A stretch of 64,000 nucleotides of DNA, taken from positions 1-64,000 of the forward strand of contig NZ_CP117811.1 of NCBI RefSeq assembly GCF_028728065.1, read 5' to 3'. The translations under genes were made by a program, and so were the position numbers. Shown one piece after another: positions 32,468 to 41,731 of this stretch (positions are counted from its first letter, which is position 1; each line of letters begins with the position of its first letter). The notes under the pieces were generated by a model. It was given only the letters and a program-made list of their open reading frames with translations. It made no database searches and had not been told where the DNA came from. Source of the DNA: Lentisphaera profundi (GTDB lineage Bacteria; Verrucomicrobiota; Lentisphaeria; Lentisphaerales; Lentisphaeraceae).

Positions 32468-33847
32468 ATGAGCCCAGAAGAGCAATGGAAGGAATATTTT
32501 CACAAGCTTAGACGCAAAGTAAATACTGGATGGTTTTTACAAAGTTTTGAGCCTTTATTCCTGTTTAGTTTGATGTCGTTAACGGCAGTTAATCTGTATA
32601 TAAAGAGTTATCAGCCGGGGCTTATTAATCGCTACCCGTACCTTATAGAAATACTTTTGCTTTTGTTTTTATGCTGCTGTTCAATAGGAGCGTACTTTCG
32701 TGCGAGGAAAAAGTTTTTCACTCAAGAGGAATTAATCATTCGCTATGATGAGCGTTATCACTACAATTGTCAGTTATTAAAAGCTTATCAAGGAGATCAG
32801 TCTTGGCCAAATTTACCGGATCATCTGCCGGGGAATTTTATTTTAGAATGGAAAAGGAATAGTTCTTTCTTCTTGTTTGGGATTTTATTAATAGCTGCCA
32901 TTTATTGGGTTCCCGTTAGAGTAGAAGCGATTCAAGTCAAAGTTCAGAAACCCATTGCTTGGATAGAGATGGAGAAGAGGATCGATGAAATGGAAGAGGA
33001 TAGTAGTCTTGACCAAAGTCAGGTGGAAGAGTTTAAAAAGAAATTAGAAAAGCTTCAGCAAGAGGATAATAAAGATTGGTTTTCACACAGTAATCTTGAA
33101 GCATCAAACTCTTTATTAGATACACTTAATAGTGCACATAAAGAGCATGAGGGGAAGATGGATGAAGCTTCTCAGCTCTTACAACAAATGGAAGCTTTGC
33201 AGGAATTGATCGAACAGACGGAGGCGGGGAATATAGATTTAAGTGAGAAAATGAAGCAAAAGCTCAGAGATAAATTAGATGAAATGGATGAAGACTGGAA
33301 AAAAAATATGAGTCAGTTGTCTTCTCAACTTTTAAAAATGCGTCCAGACCTACGGGAAAAACTCCTAAAATTAAAGCCAGGTGATTATGTGATGAATAAT
33401 GGCCAATTGGATAAGAAAACTTTGGAGGAATGTCTGAAACGTTTGGAGAAAAAGGGTAAGTGTAAAAAGTGCGGAGGAAAAGGCTGTAAACCGGGTGACC
33501 AGGAAGGAGAAGGACAATGTAAAAATGGATCTTGTAATGCGGGTTTAATGATTGTTGAAGGAGGGGAATCAATAGGTCGCGGAGGGGGCTCTAGTGAGGA
33601 GATTTTTCGAGATCGGGAATCGGCAAGGCACGATACTGAAATAGAAGTGCTCCAAGGAGAAAAAAATGGGATGGATGGTTCTACGCTACTAGGAACAAGT
33701 AAAGCGGAACACGATTTAGAGAAAAATAAATATAAGTCAGGTCAATTAAGTGCTGGGACGAAAAATACTGGTCGCGGTGGCGAAGCGGTATGGAAAGAGA
33801 ATTTATTACCTGAGGAACAAAAACTGTTGAGGAGAGTAAAACCATGA
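32468..33847 (+). CDS. Membrane protein with coiled coil and Cys motif (DUF4175-like), first gene of MoxR operon
   Basis: About 459 residues. Three hydrophobic segments (near 26-46, 60-78, 133-150) and a sequence between them (TQEELIIRYDERYHYNCQLL) reminiscent of DUF4175 proteins found beside MoxR operons. A long charged coiled coil follows (about 165-330), then KCKKCGGKGCKPGD...CKNGSC, a DnaJ-like CxxCxGxGC zinc motif, and a Gly-rich tail. AGGAG is seven bases before the ATG at 32468 and only one before that at 32462. Its end overlaps moxR by 4 bases. Likely an inner-membrane partner of the operon; function unknown. Confidence 0.8.
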   Translation: MSPEEQWKEYFHKLRRKVNTGWFLQSFEPLFLFSLMSLTAVNLYIKSYQPGLINRYPYLIEILLLLFLCCCSIGAYFRARKKFFTQEELIIRYDERYHYNCQLLKAYQGDQSWPNLPDHLPGNFILEWKRNSSFFLFGILLIAAIYWVPVRVEAIQVKVQKPIAWIEMEKRIDEMEEDSSLDQSQVEEFKKKLEKLQQEDNKDWFSHSNLEASNSLLDTLNSAHKEHEGKMDEASQLLQQMEALQELIEQTEAGNIDLSEKMKQKLRDKLDEMDEDWKKNMSQLSSQLLKMRPDLREKLLKLKPGDYVMNNGQLDKKTLEECLKRLEKKGKCKKCGGKGCKPGDQEGEGQCKNGSCNAGLMIVEGGESIGRGGGSSEEIFRDRESARHDTEIEVLQGEKNGMDGSTLLGTSKAEHDLEKNKYKSGQLSAGTKNTGRGGEAVWKENLLPEEQKLLRRVKP

Positions 33848-34857
33848 GTGATTTTTTAAAGAGTGAAGAAGCGAAAGTCGTTGCGGAGGCCGCAAGTAAA
33901 CTAAAAAAATGTCTAAACCAAGTACTGTTTGGTCAGGAAGAACTGGTTGACTTAGTCTGCACCGGGCTGTTTGCACGAGGGCATATGTTATTGGAGGGTC
34001 TCCCAGGTTTAGGGAAAACTGAATTGGTTAAAGGCCTTTCAAAAGCTCTTGGGCTCGACTTCAAAAGAATTCAGTTCACGCCGGATTTATTACCAGGGGA
34101 TATCTCTGGGAATCCCCTCATTCAAGAAAAGGATGGTAAGAAGGAATTTGTCTTTCAGAAAGGCCCTATTTTTGGCAATCTTATTTTAGCGGATGAAATC
34201 AACAGAGCGTCGCCAAAGACACAATCAGCAATGCTGGAAGCAATGCAGGAAAAAAGTGTGACCGTGGCAGGACAGAGTCATGCTCTGCCAGATCCCTTTT
34301 TTGTATTAGCAACGCAAAATCCTATTGAGTTGGAAGGGACCTACGCACTCCCAGAAGCACAACTGGATCGCTTTTTATTTAAGCTTGATGTACATCACGC
34401 ATCAGTAGATGTACTGGAGAAAATAGTTTTATCTCGTGAATTGGGAGATAGCCCTGAAGTTGAGCAGGTTTTAAGTCATGATGAACTTCAAAAAATGATT
34501 GGCTTGGTGAAAAAGGTTCATATACCTCAGCAAGTAGCACAAATGATAGCTCAGCTGGTTAATTCCACTCAAGCTGGACAATCAGAAATGAGTGAACACA
34601 TAAAGTTTGGTGCGGGCCCTCGTGCGGCGATTGCTCTGGCAGCAGCATGTAAAGCTCGAGCTTTAATTGAAGGTCGAGTTCACACGGGTTTTGAAGATGT
34701 ACGTGATTTAGCTTTGCCGGTTCTACGTCACAGGTTAATTTTGGACTATCGCGCACGTATAGAAGGACATACTCCTGATTCAATTGTGAAGAGTTTATTG
34801 AGTGAATTAAAAATAATAGACAAAGCAGTTCCTGTGACCATGAAGGAAGAAAGTTAA
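33844..34857 (+). CDS. MoxR-family AAA+ ATPase
   Basis: A 337-residue MoxR ATPase with Walker A EGLPGLGKTE (51-60), Walker B LILADEINR (113-121), sensor 1 ATQNPIELEGTYALPEAQLDRF and a C-terminal GAGPRAAIALAAACKARAL helix bundle. MoxR proteins act as chaperones that remodel or insert metal into VWA-domain partners; two such VWA/BatA-type proteins and a DUF58 protein lie downstream in the same operon. Overlaps both neighbours (ATGA before, TAATG after). Confidence 0.95.
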   Translation: MSDFLKSEEAKVVAEAASKLKKCLNQVLFGQEELVDLVCTGLFARGHMLLEGLPGLGKTELVKGLSKALGLDFKRIQFTPDLLPGDISGNPLIQEKDGKKEFVFQKGPIFGNLILADEINRASPKTQSAMLEAMQEKSVTVAGQSHALPDPFFVLATQNPIELEGTYALPEAQLDRFLFKLDVHHASVDVLEKIVLSRELGDSPEVEQVLSHDELQKMIGLVKKVHIPQQVAQMIAQLVNSTQAGQSEMSEHIKFGAGPRAAIALAAACKARALIEGRVHTGFEDVRDLALPVLRHRLILDYRARIEGHTPDSIVKSLLSELKIIDKAVPVTMKEES

Positions 34858-36539
34858 TGCGCTTTTTGCTCATATTACTTTTTTGTAGTACTTATTTGTG
34901 TGGACAATCCTTCAGTACTTACTCAACAAAAAGTTCTTCAGGAGTTTCGATAGGATACAGAGCACTGTTCCAATCTGCATCAATGAATCGACCAGGTGCA
35001 AGGGTTCCTTTACAGATTAGAATCACTAATAAAACAAAGGAGACCTTGAGTTGGACTTTTAAAGCTAATGAGCGTTGGGGTGAATTCATTGATTCTGAGC
35101 TGAATACGTCATTTACAGTAGAATCTAAAGCCACGCGTACTTATACACTTAATATTCCTTATAATTCCTCTTATGATGAGAGTTCTTTTTATTCGCCATC
35201 ATTTAGAATTGAAGGACCTGGTGTGGATCAACATTCCAAAGTTCAAGCTTTTGGTAAACAACTCGAATCAGGAAAGATTTGTACACAGCAAGCGTATAAA
35301 AAAATTGAACTTTATGGAGATGATGAAAGAGAGAAAAAGAAAAAATTACTTTCGAAATCACGTTCTAGCGCTAGTTCATTTGTACTTGATTATGAATATA
35401 GTTATTTCGACTCTCGTTATTTAAATATGAACTGGCAGTCCTACTCAGGGATTACAGAAATTTTAATGACAGTCGCGGAATTTGACCTTCTTCAAGAAGA
35501 AATTAAAACTGCGCTCAGAGACTGGGTTTTAAGCGGTGGGAGATTGTTGCTGGTGGATCCAGTAAATGAAATGGATAAAACAAAAGTGGAAGGCTTTTTT
35601 AAGGGAGTATCATTTAAGGGACTAGGTGCGGTATACCTATTAGCTGATGGCCGTAGGCCTGATTCAGTAAAAGCAGGAAAACTTTCGACGGCGGAAAATT
35701 TTTTCGGTCTTCAAAAGAGTTATTTTCTTAAAGAAATTTCAGAACCTAAAGCCAGTTTCATCTTTTTTTCTATTCTCTTAGTACTTTTCTTAATTTTGCT
35801 GATCCCTGTAAACTTACTGATCCTGACAAAGAAAAATCGGCTGAAACTTTTGGTGACAATTCCCGTAATCTCAATTGGTGCAAGCATCCTCTTTTTTATA
35901 GTGATCATTTTGAGTGATGGATTCGGTGGAGCAGGAGTGAAAAGTACTTTAATCTATGTTAACCCGGAACTTAAGCGCTGCAGTATTTTTCAGTCCCAAG
36001 TCTCTAGAACAGGAATCATGACTAGTGAGAACTTTAAAGTTTCAAATGAGCTCTTGATTGATGTTTATTCTATGACGAAAAAGCGTTGGGAAAAAACTTC
36101 TTATCCGATGAAAAGTAAAATTGTTGTGAATGATGACAATATAGGTGGAGATATATTTAATAGTAGGACCCGAAGATTTGCAGATATTCGTCATATTCAG
36201 TCAACTCAGGGGGCAATTGAAATTATCCCTGGGGAGAGCTTAAAGCTACGGTCATCTTTTCAGTCGTCGATTAAGAAAATTTATCTACGTACGAGTGATG
36301 GAAAGTACTGGAAGGCAAGAGATTTACAGCCCGGAGAATTAGTTCTTGCTGAAGCCATTATCCAGCCAGATAAGGAAGATATGGCCTGGAAGTTATCACC
36401 TTTAATGAAAGGCAATAAAACTGCATTTTTTGCAGAACTTAATGAAGCGGGAGAATTTGACATAGCCACTCATAAATCAATTGATTGGAAGGAGCATAAA
36501 GTGTATGTCGCCGGCCCCGTTAAGGAAGTGAAAAAATGA
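34857..36539 (+). CDS. Exported single-span membrane protein of the MoxR operon
   Basis: A 560-residue protein with signal peptide (1-17), a beta-rich N-terminal region, and a segment ITEILMTVAEFDLLQEEIKT...LRDWVLSGGRLLLVD like the glutamine-amidotransferase-like fold found in BatA/ABC-associated proteins. Two hydrophobic segments lie in the middle (about 300-325 and 335-355), then a C-terminal beta-rich part. No catalytic residues are evident. The TAATG overlap ties it to moxR, and it overlaps the ABC ATPase gene by 4 bases. Function unknown. Confidence 0.8.
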   Translation: MRFLLILLFCSTYLCGQSFSTYSTKSSSGVSIGYRALFQSASMNRPGARVPLQIRITNKTKETLSWTFKANERWGEFIDSELNTSFTVESKATRTYTLNIPYNSSYDESSFYSPSFRIEGPGVDQHSKVQAFGKQLESGKICTQQAYKKIELYGDDEREKKKKLLSKSRSSASSFVLDYEYSYFDSRYLNMNWQSYSGITEILMTVAEFDLLQEEIKTALRDWVLSGGRLLLVDPVNEMDKTKVEGFFKGVSFKGLGAVYLLADGRRPDSVKAGKLSTAENFFGLQKSYFLKEISEPKASFIFFSILLVLFLILLIPVNLLILTKKNRLKLLVTIPVISIGASILFFIVIILSDGFGGAGVKSTLIYVNPELKRCSIFQSQVSRTGIMTSENFKVSNELLIDVYSMTKKRWEKTSYPMKSKIVVNDDNIGGDIFNSRTRRFADIRHIQSTQGAIEIIPGESLKLRSSFQSSIKKIYLRTSDGKYWKARDLQPGELVLAEAIIQPDKEDMAWKLSPLMKGNKTAFFAELNEAGEFDIATHKSIDWKEHKVYVAGPVKEVKK

Positions 36540-37498
36540 ATAAGGATGTCATGATTTCAGTTAGAGGAGTGAAGCGTAGTTTTGGTAAGCTTGAGGCAGT
36601 TAAGGGTATCTCATTTGATATTCACCGCGGTCAGGTGGTTGGTTTTATTGGAGCCAATGGAGCCGGTAAGACAACGACAATGCGTATGATAGCCACTTTG
36701 GAAATGCCCGATGAAGGAGACATTTATATATGTGGAAGTGATGCGGTAGATGATCCCAACTCAGTGCGTTCAAAAATAGGTTGGGTACCAGATGATTTCG
36801 GTCGCTATCAGAATATGACGATAGTGGAATATCTTGATTTTTTTGCAAGAGCTTTTGATTACCAAGATCAGGAGAGGAAAAACCGTATACAAGAAGTCAT
36901 GGACTTTACGGGCTTAACAAAGCTTAAAGATCGCTTCATTGATAAGTTGTCGAAAGGTCAGGGACAGCGTGTTTGTTTGGGTCGAGCTTTACTTCATGAT
37001 CCTGACGTTCTGCTGATGGATGAACCTGCAGCAGGCTTGGATCCCAAGGCACGCATGGAGTTAAAGAACCTTATTCGTATCTTAGCGGAGGAAGGAAAAA
37101 CAATTTTCATTTCCTCTCACATCTTATCGGAGCTTTCAGAAATTTGTGATACAATGATTTTTCTCGAACAGGGAGAAGTACTGCATCATGGTGGAGCAGA
37201 AGAACTTAAACGAGGAGCTCGTGAAGGGGTCTCTGTTCTAGTTAAAATATTAAATGATCCTCAGGTACTAGAGAATTGGGCAGATATGAATCCTGGGATA
37301 AGCCTCTTAGATAAAACAAATAAAGGAGGCCGTTTGCTATTTGAACAGAGTTCAGATGACTTCCTAGCAGAAACATTGAAGCGCATGATTAATGAAGGAA
37401 TTCAGGTGATTGAATTTACTCAGGAAGAGACAACTTTAGAATCGGCCTTCGTCGATTTGCTTAATCAAGCAGAAGATAAGGAGCTCGCATCAAAATGA
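36536..37498 (+). CDS. ABC transporter ATP-binding protein (ABC-2 type)
   Basis: A 320-residue ABC ATPase with Walker A GANGAGKTT (39-47), signature LSKGQGQRVCLGRAL, Walker B VLLMDEPAAGLDP and the H-loop FISSHIL. The C-terminal 90 residues resemble the CcmA/DrrA-type extension. It pairs with the ABC-2 permease encoded next, with a 4-base overlap, and likely exports or moves a substrate across the inner membrane. The surrounding MoxR/VWA genes suggest an envelope-related cargo. Confidence 0.93.
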   Translation: MNKDVMISVRGVKRSFGKLEAVKGISFDIHRGQVVGFIGANGAGKTTTMRMIATLEMPDEGDIYICGSDAVDDPNSVRSKIGWVPDDFGRYQNMTIVEYLDFFARAFDYQDQERKNRIQEVMDFTGLTKLKDRFIDKLSKGQGQRVCLGRALLHDPDVLLMDEPAAGLDPKARMELKNLIRILAEEGKTIFISSHILSELSEICDTMIFLEQGEVLHHGGAEELKRGAREGVSVLVKILNDPQVLENWADMNPGISLLDKTNKGGRLLFEQSSDDFLAETLKRMINEGIQVIEFTQEETTLESAFVDLLNQAEDKELASK

Positions 37499-39123
37499 TA
37501 AGTGATATGATCAAGAATCCGAATCCTATTCTCTACAAAGAACTCATTCAGGGAATGCGCTCTAAAGCTTTCTTAGGCATATTTGTCATTACTCAATTAG
37601 TGATGGTAGTCGCAACTATGGGAATAGTTGGTTCTGAAGGTGGTTCGTCAAATAATAGTGAAGAACTCACGATGATGTTTTGGGGGGCTATAGCCATTCC
37701 CTTTTTGATTTTTCAGCCCTTGTTGGCGATCGAGAGTATTCATTCTGAAGTCAAACATAAGACCTTGGAGATGTTGTACCTCAGTCGCTTATCATCAAGG
37801 CGTATCATTCTCGGCAAATTTTATTCTCACATGCTACAGACTTTGATGATTGCCTGTACGATTATGCCCTATGTTGTACTGCGGTATTTTGCGGGAGGAG
37901 TGAATCTGCTGATGGAAATAAGTACTTTCATTTCCATTGTTTTAATTTCGGCGCTAGGAACTGCAATTAGCGTGAGCACCAGTTCTTTTTCTGTTCGTCA
38001 TCCACGTTCGCACCGAGTGCGTATTTTAATATTGTTGATCCTTATTGTTGTTGGTTCAACAACAGGGTTTGGGATGTTCACAGCTTTTATGCGCTTTGGT
38101 GGAGGCGGAAGTATAAATTGGGTGGACTTTGTAACTTTTGTACTGATGGTGCCTTTTGTGATATATCAGGTGCTTTCACTTGGTATGAGTCAGGTTGCCC
38201 CTGTTTCTGAAAATAATCTTTTGCACAAAAGAATCAACTGTTTTGCGGTTTTGGCGATTTATATCATCTTCCGTTATTTCTGTGAAAGCTTCTTGCCCTT
38301 ATTACCAGTAATGGTTTGTTTTTTAATGTCGGCATTAGAGGGTGTATTTAGTGGAGATGCCAATTACAGAAGTAGTTATCAGCCAGTTAAAAAATACCCT
38401 GAAATTGGATTATTAGTGGCGCCTAATCGCTATGCTTATTTCAACTGGTTTAATTTAGCGGTTTTAATGTCGCTAATGCTAATGGTTTTGGAGATAGCGA
38501 ATGATGACCTTGGAGGGAATAATAAGGCTATGCTGATTTTAGCGCCCTTAATTTGTCTTGCCGTATATTTTACTCAAATGCAGTTAGCGCAGAAAGAGAT
38601 ATGGGCGAATATCAATAATTTTTTCATTGTGTTTTTTTTACCATTTACACTTTTCTTAGGAATGGGATTCAACGATTCTTTAGACAGTGTTTTACACAAC
38701 GATGCTTATGAGGTTTTTGCGGTGTCCTATATTTTTTACGCGAATATAATGATTTCCTATGGCCTGGCCTTACAGATCTCTCGTTGGAAAAAAGAAAAAC
38801 TCAATACCATGCATGTACTTTTAGCAGTGATAAGTTTGATTATAATTGGAACGATTAGCCTAATTCTAAAGTCTATTTTTACTCATCGCGTCGATGAGGT
38901 AATGGCCTTTTTTCCACTCGAACTATTTCCTGTGATGTTAGATAATAATGAAACAAAAGGTATTGCACTGGGATCGATTGTGCACCTACAGCTTTTTTTC
39001 AGCCTATTAGCTCTACATCTTATGTCTGCGGAATCCGCAAAAAAGTTTTTCCAATTTCGTGAAGAGGGGAAAGACTCGACGGATGAAGTAGATCAAGCAA
39101 GATCACTTACAGAAGAGCTCTAA
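37495..39123 (+). CDS. ABC-2 type permease
   Basis: A 542-residue integral membrane protein with about ten to twelve hydrophobic segments. The start NPILYKELIQGMRSKAFLGIF is the typical amphipathic entry of ABC-2 permeases, and HSEVKHKTLEMLYLSRLSSRRIILGKF matches the conserved coupling region (E...T...LL.S.P/LSR..I..GK). It is twice the usual 250-residue half-permease, so one subunit may supply both halves. It overlaps the ATPase gene upstream by 4 bases and the DUF58 gene downstream by one. Confidence 0.88.
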   Translation: MISDMIKNPNPILYKELIQGMRSKAFLGIFVITQLVMVVATMGIVGSEGGSSNNSEELTMMFWGAIAIPFLIFQPLLAIESIHSEVKHKTLEMLYLSRLSSRRIILGKFYSHMLQTLMIACTIMPYVVLRYFAGGVNLLMEISTFISIVLISALGTAISVSTSSFSVRHPRSHRVRILILLILIVVGSTTGFGMFTAFMRFGGGGSINWVDFVTFVLMVPFVIYQVLSLGMSQVAPVSENNLLHKRINCFAVLAIYIIFRYFCESFLPLLPVMVCFLMSALEGVFSGDANYRSSYQPVKKYPEIGLLVAPNRYAYFNWFNLAVLMSLMLMVLEIANDDLGGNNKAMLILAPLICLAVYFTQMQLAQKEIWANINNFFIVFFLPFTLFLGMGFNDSLDSVLHNDAYEVFAVSYIFYANIMISYGLALQISRWKKEKLNTMHVLLAVISLIIIGTISLILKSIFTHRVDEVMAFFPLELFPVMLDNNETKGIALGSIVHLQLFFSLLALHLMSAESAKKFFQFREEGKDSTDEVDQARSLTEEL

Positions 39124-39998
39124 TGGATTTTGCGATGCAGCAATATGCAGCTAAAGTGGCGGAAGCCACTCATGTGTTGAGTGAACGCTTCAGTCTACCC
39201 TTTAAAAAGCGTGAATGGCGAGGTCAGGGCGGTGGCTTACGTGGAAAATCATCGGGGAGTTCTATAGATTTTCGTGAACATCGCGAATATCAATTTGGTG
39301 ATGACCCTCGCCACATTAACTGGCAAGCCTACGCTCGTAGTGGTGAATATATTATCAAGTTGTATGAAGAAGAAGTGAGTCCGGTAGTGGATATCTTATT
39401 CGATTTATCTAATTCTATGAGTCTTAGTAAGGAAAAGCTATTTTTAAGTCAACTACTGCTAAATTTTGCGATTAAAAGCTGTGCGAAAAATGGAGCCTCT
39501 TGTAAAGTTTGGGGCTTACAGGGCGATAAAACAAGGCCTTATAGTAGAGAGGAATGTGAGCGTGGTTTACTTACGTTTGAAGGGCATAGCCCTGATTTGA
39601 GTGATTCACTTGAGCGAGTCGAACTACGTCGTGGATCACTTACCTTATTGATTTCTGATTTACTTTATCCACAGGATCCCTTAGAGGTTTTTAAATTGCT
39701 TAAAAGAGCTGGGAACCGCGTCCTAATTTATGCTCCTGCTGATGTGGCAGAGTATGCGCCTGACTGGAATGGCGATTTAGATTTTATAGATATTGAAGAT
39801 GGGGCAATGAAACAGGCTTTTATAGATGATGAATGTCTTCAGGATTATCATCGAGCTTATGAACAGCACTTTCAGATATGGCGAGAACTGAGTCGAAAAA
39901 ATGGAGCAGGGCTAGAGTGTTTTATAAGTAATCAGAGTTTAAGTCGTCAGTTTGAAGGATTGCCTTTAGCGAATGCTGCTGTGGAGCTTTGCGTATGA
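39123..39998 (+). CDS. DUF58 domain protein
   Basis: A 291-residue soluble protein with the DUF58 signature REHREYQFGDDPRHINWQAYARSGEYIIKLYEEE at about 50-85, followed by VVDILFDLSNSMSLSKEK, a VWA-like strand whose MIDAS (DLSNSMS) is close to DxSxS. It is the usual companion of MoxR and BatA in aerotolerance-type operons. It overlaps the permease gene (TAATG) and the next gene (ATGA). Confidence 0.92.
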   Translation: MDFAMQQYAAKVAEATHVLSERFSLPFKKREWRGQGGGLRGKSSGSSIDFREHREYQFGDDPRHINWQAYARSGEYIIKLYEEEVSPVVDILFDLSNSMSLSKEKLFLSQLLLNFAIKSCAKNGASCKVWGLQGDKTRPYSREECERGLLTFEGHSPDLSDSLERVELRRGSLTLLISDLLYPQDPLEVFKLLKRAGNRVLIYAPADVAEYAPDWNGDLDFIDIEDGAMKQAFIDDECLQDYHRAYEQHFQIWRELSRKNGAGLECFISNQSLSRQFEGLPLANAAVELCV

Positions 39999-41731
39999 AT
40001 CTGTTGAACCCACTAGGTTTTATTGCGCTGCTGAGTATTCCTGTCATCCTCTATATTCATATGTTGCAGAGGAAATCAAAGAAACGTCAAATTAGTACCT
40101 TATTTTTACTCAATAGTGATAAAATCGAGAAAAAGGCAGGTAGTCGCTTGGAGAAGCTTCGAAACTCTAAGTTGCTGTGGTTAAATATTTTTGCTGCACT
40201 GCTTTTGACTTTTCTGTTATTGCAAATTCGCAAGCTTCAGGAGCAGCAGGTTCTGAAAATTGTCGTCGTTGTTGACTCCAGTGCATCAGTACAAGCTTTT
40301 TGGCCTTCAGGAGCAGATAAACTAAGTGCGGAACTCGCGAAATTAGCCAAAGAAATCAAGTACATAGATTTAAAAATCATGAGTTCATCACTTGATGAAG
40401 CGACGATTTATTCGGGTGCGCGAATAGATGAAGCGCGTCAGGCTTTAAGGAATTTTTTCCCCTCTAGAAGTGGCCATGATTTTGGACCAGCAATTCGGCG
40501 TGCGCGCTCCTTGATAGATGAAAAAGGCATTTTGATTTTATGCTCTGATCATCTCCAGGATAGTGGAGAGGATATAAAGTATTTACTGATTGGTGAACCG
40601 ATAGTAAATGTTGGCTTTACAGGTTTTCAGGCTGATAGTAGCGGTAAATGGCAGGCGATAGTCAAAAATCATAGTAATCAGCCACTTAATGTAAACTGGT
40701 CTATAGGGATACCTGGGGACGAAAAATTGTTAACACAGCAATTAAACCTAAAAGCGGGCGAACTAGGTCAGTTGAGAGGTGAATTTCCTCCCGCAAATGA
40801 AAAGATGATCCTAAGCTTAGAAGAAGATGCTTTTTTACCTGATAATAAGCTTTATGCAGTTAAGCCACTTAGTAAAAAAATAAATGTGAATTCACAGGGT
40901 TTTGACGATGCAAATGAACTCGAGTTGTTAGGGATTTTAAATCGTTTTGAAGGGGTCAAATTCCAAGCTGAGGAAAGCGATTTTCAAATTTCAAAAATCA
41001 AATCCCTAAGTGAGCTTGGCAGTCAGCCAGGCATATACTTTACTGATGGTCCTTATAATTTGATCAAACAAGATGTCACGGCTTTAAATGTCCCCTTGAT
41101 AGAAGGTCTGAATTGGCAGGGTATTCCCTTTGCCTTGGCAGGAGTCCCTAGTATACCTGAAGGTTTTTTTCCGATTTTAAAATCGGGCAAAAATGATTTA
41201 ATGTTAATGAGGGAAACAAGGCTTGGGCACCAGCTTTTATGTCCATTTAATTTGAATGATAGTGAAATGCTAAAATCACCTGCGATGATCATTCTAATGT
41301 ACCGCGCGATTGAAGACGCTAAGAAATATCGTTTAGCTTATCATCAGAAAAACTATGAAACGGGCAATGAGTTTCAAGACTGGGCACTGCTTGGTAAAGA
41401 GGTGGAAGTTGAAGGTCTGGAGAGCTTAAGTTCTAGTCATTTTAGAACGCCAGAAACAAGTGGTTTTTTTAGCCTGCATCTAAGAGAAGGAGATGTCAGG
41501 AAACAAATCATGCAGGGAGGTGTTTTTTATGCAGACGCAGAAGAAGGTGATTTTAGTCAGGCGCAAAGTAGAAATGACATCAACATCGATGAACTTGAAA
41601 CGGTTACGATTTGGCAAGAGCGTAGTTTTTTACAGAGTTTCTGGCTTTTGATACTCATTATTATCGTGTTTTATGGGTGGTATGTCTTCGATCAACGACA
41701 AGGGCTCATTAGCAGGAGGGCTGGGAAGTGA
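39995..41731 (+). CDS. BatA-type VWA membrane protein
   Basis: About 578 residues starting MNLLNPLGFIALLSIPVILYIHMLQRKSKKRQISTLFL, the BatA N-terminal two-helix motif (aerotolerance regulator N-terminus), with a second helix near 60-78. A VWA-like domain follows (VVVVDSSASVQAFW; a DSSAS MIDAS), then beta-rich periplasmic regions and a C-terminal helix (SFLQSFWLLILIIIVFYGWYV). ATG at 39995 overlaps the DUF58 stop. Likely anchors protein interactions at the periplasmic face. Confidence 0.88.
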   Translation: MNLLNPLGFIALLSIPVILYIHMLQRKSKKRQISTLFLLNSDKIEKKAGSRLEKLRNSKLLWLNIFAALLLTFLLLQIRKLQEQQVLKIVVVVDSSASVQAFWPSGADKLSAELAKLAKEIKYIDLKIMSSSLDEATIYSGARIDEARQALRNFFPSRSGHDFGPAIRRARSLIDEKGILILCSDHLQDSGEDIKYLLIGEPIVNVGFTGFQADSSGKWQAIVKNHSNQPLNVNWSIGIPGDEKLLTQQLNLKAGELGQLRGEFPPANEKMILSLEEDAFLPDNKLYAVKPLSKKINVNSQGFDDANELELLGILNRFEGVKFQAEESDFQISKIKSLSELGSQPGIYFTDGPYNLIKQDVTALNVPLIEGLNWQGIPFALAGVPSIPEGFFPILKSGKNDLMLMRETRLGHQLLCPFNLNDSEMLKSPAMIILMYRAIEDAKKYRLAYHQKNYETGNEFQDWALLGKEVEVEGLESLSSSHFRTPETSGFFSLHLREGDVRKQIMQGGVFYADAEEGDFSQAQSRNDINIDELETVTIWQERSFLQSFWLLILIIIVFYGWYVFDQRQGLISRRAGK

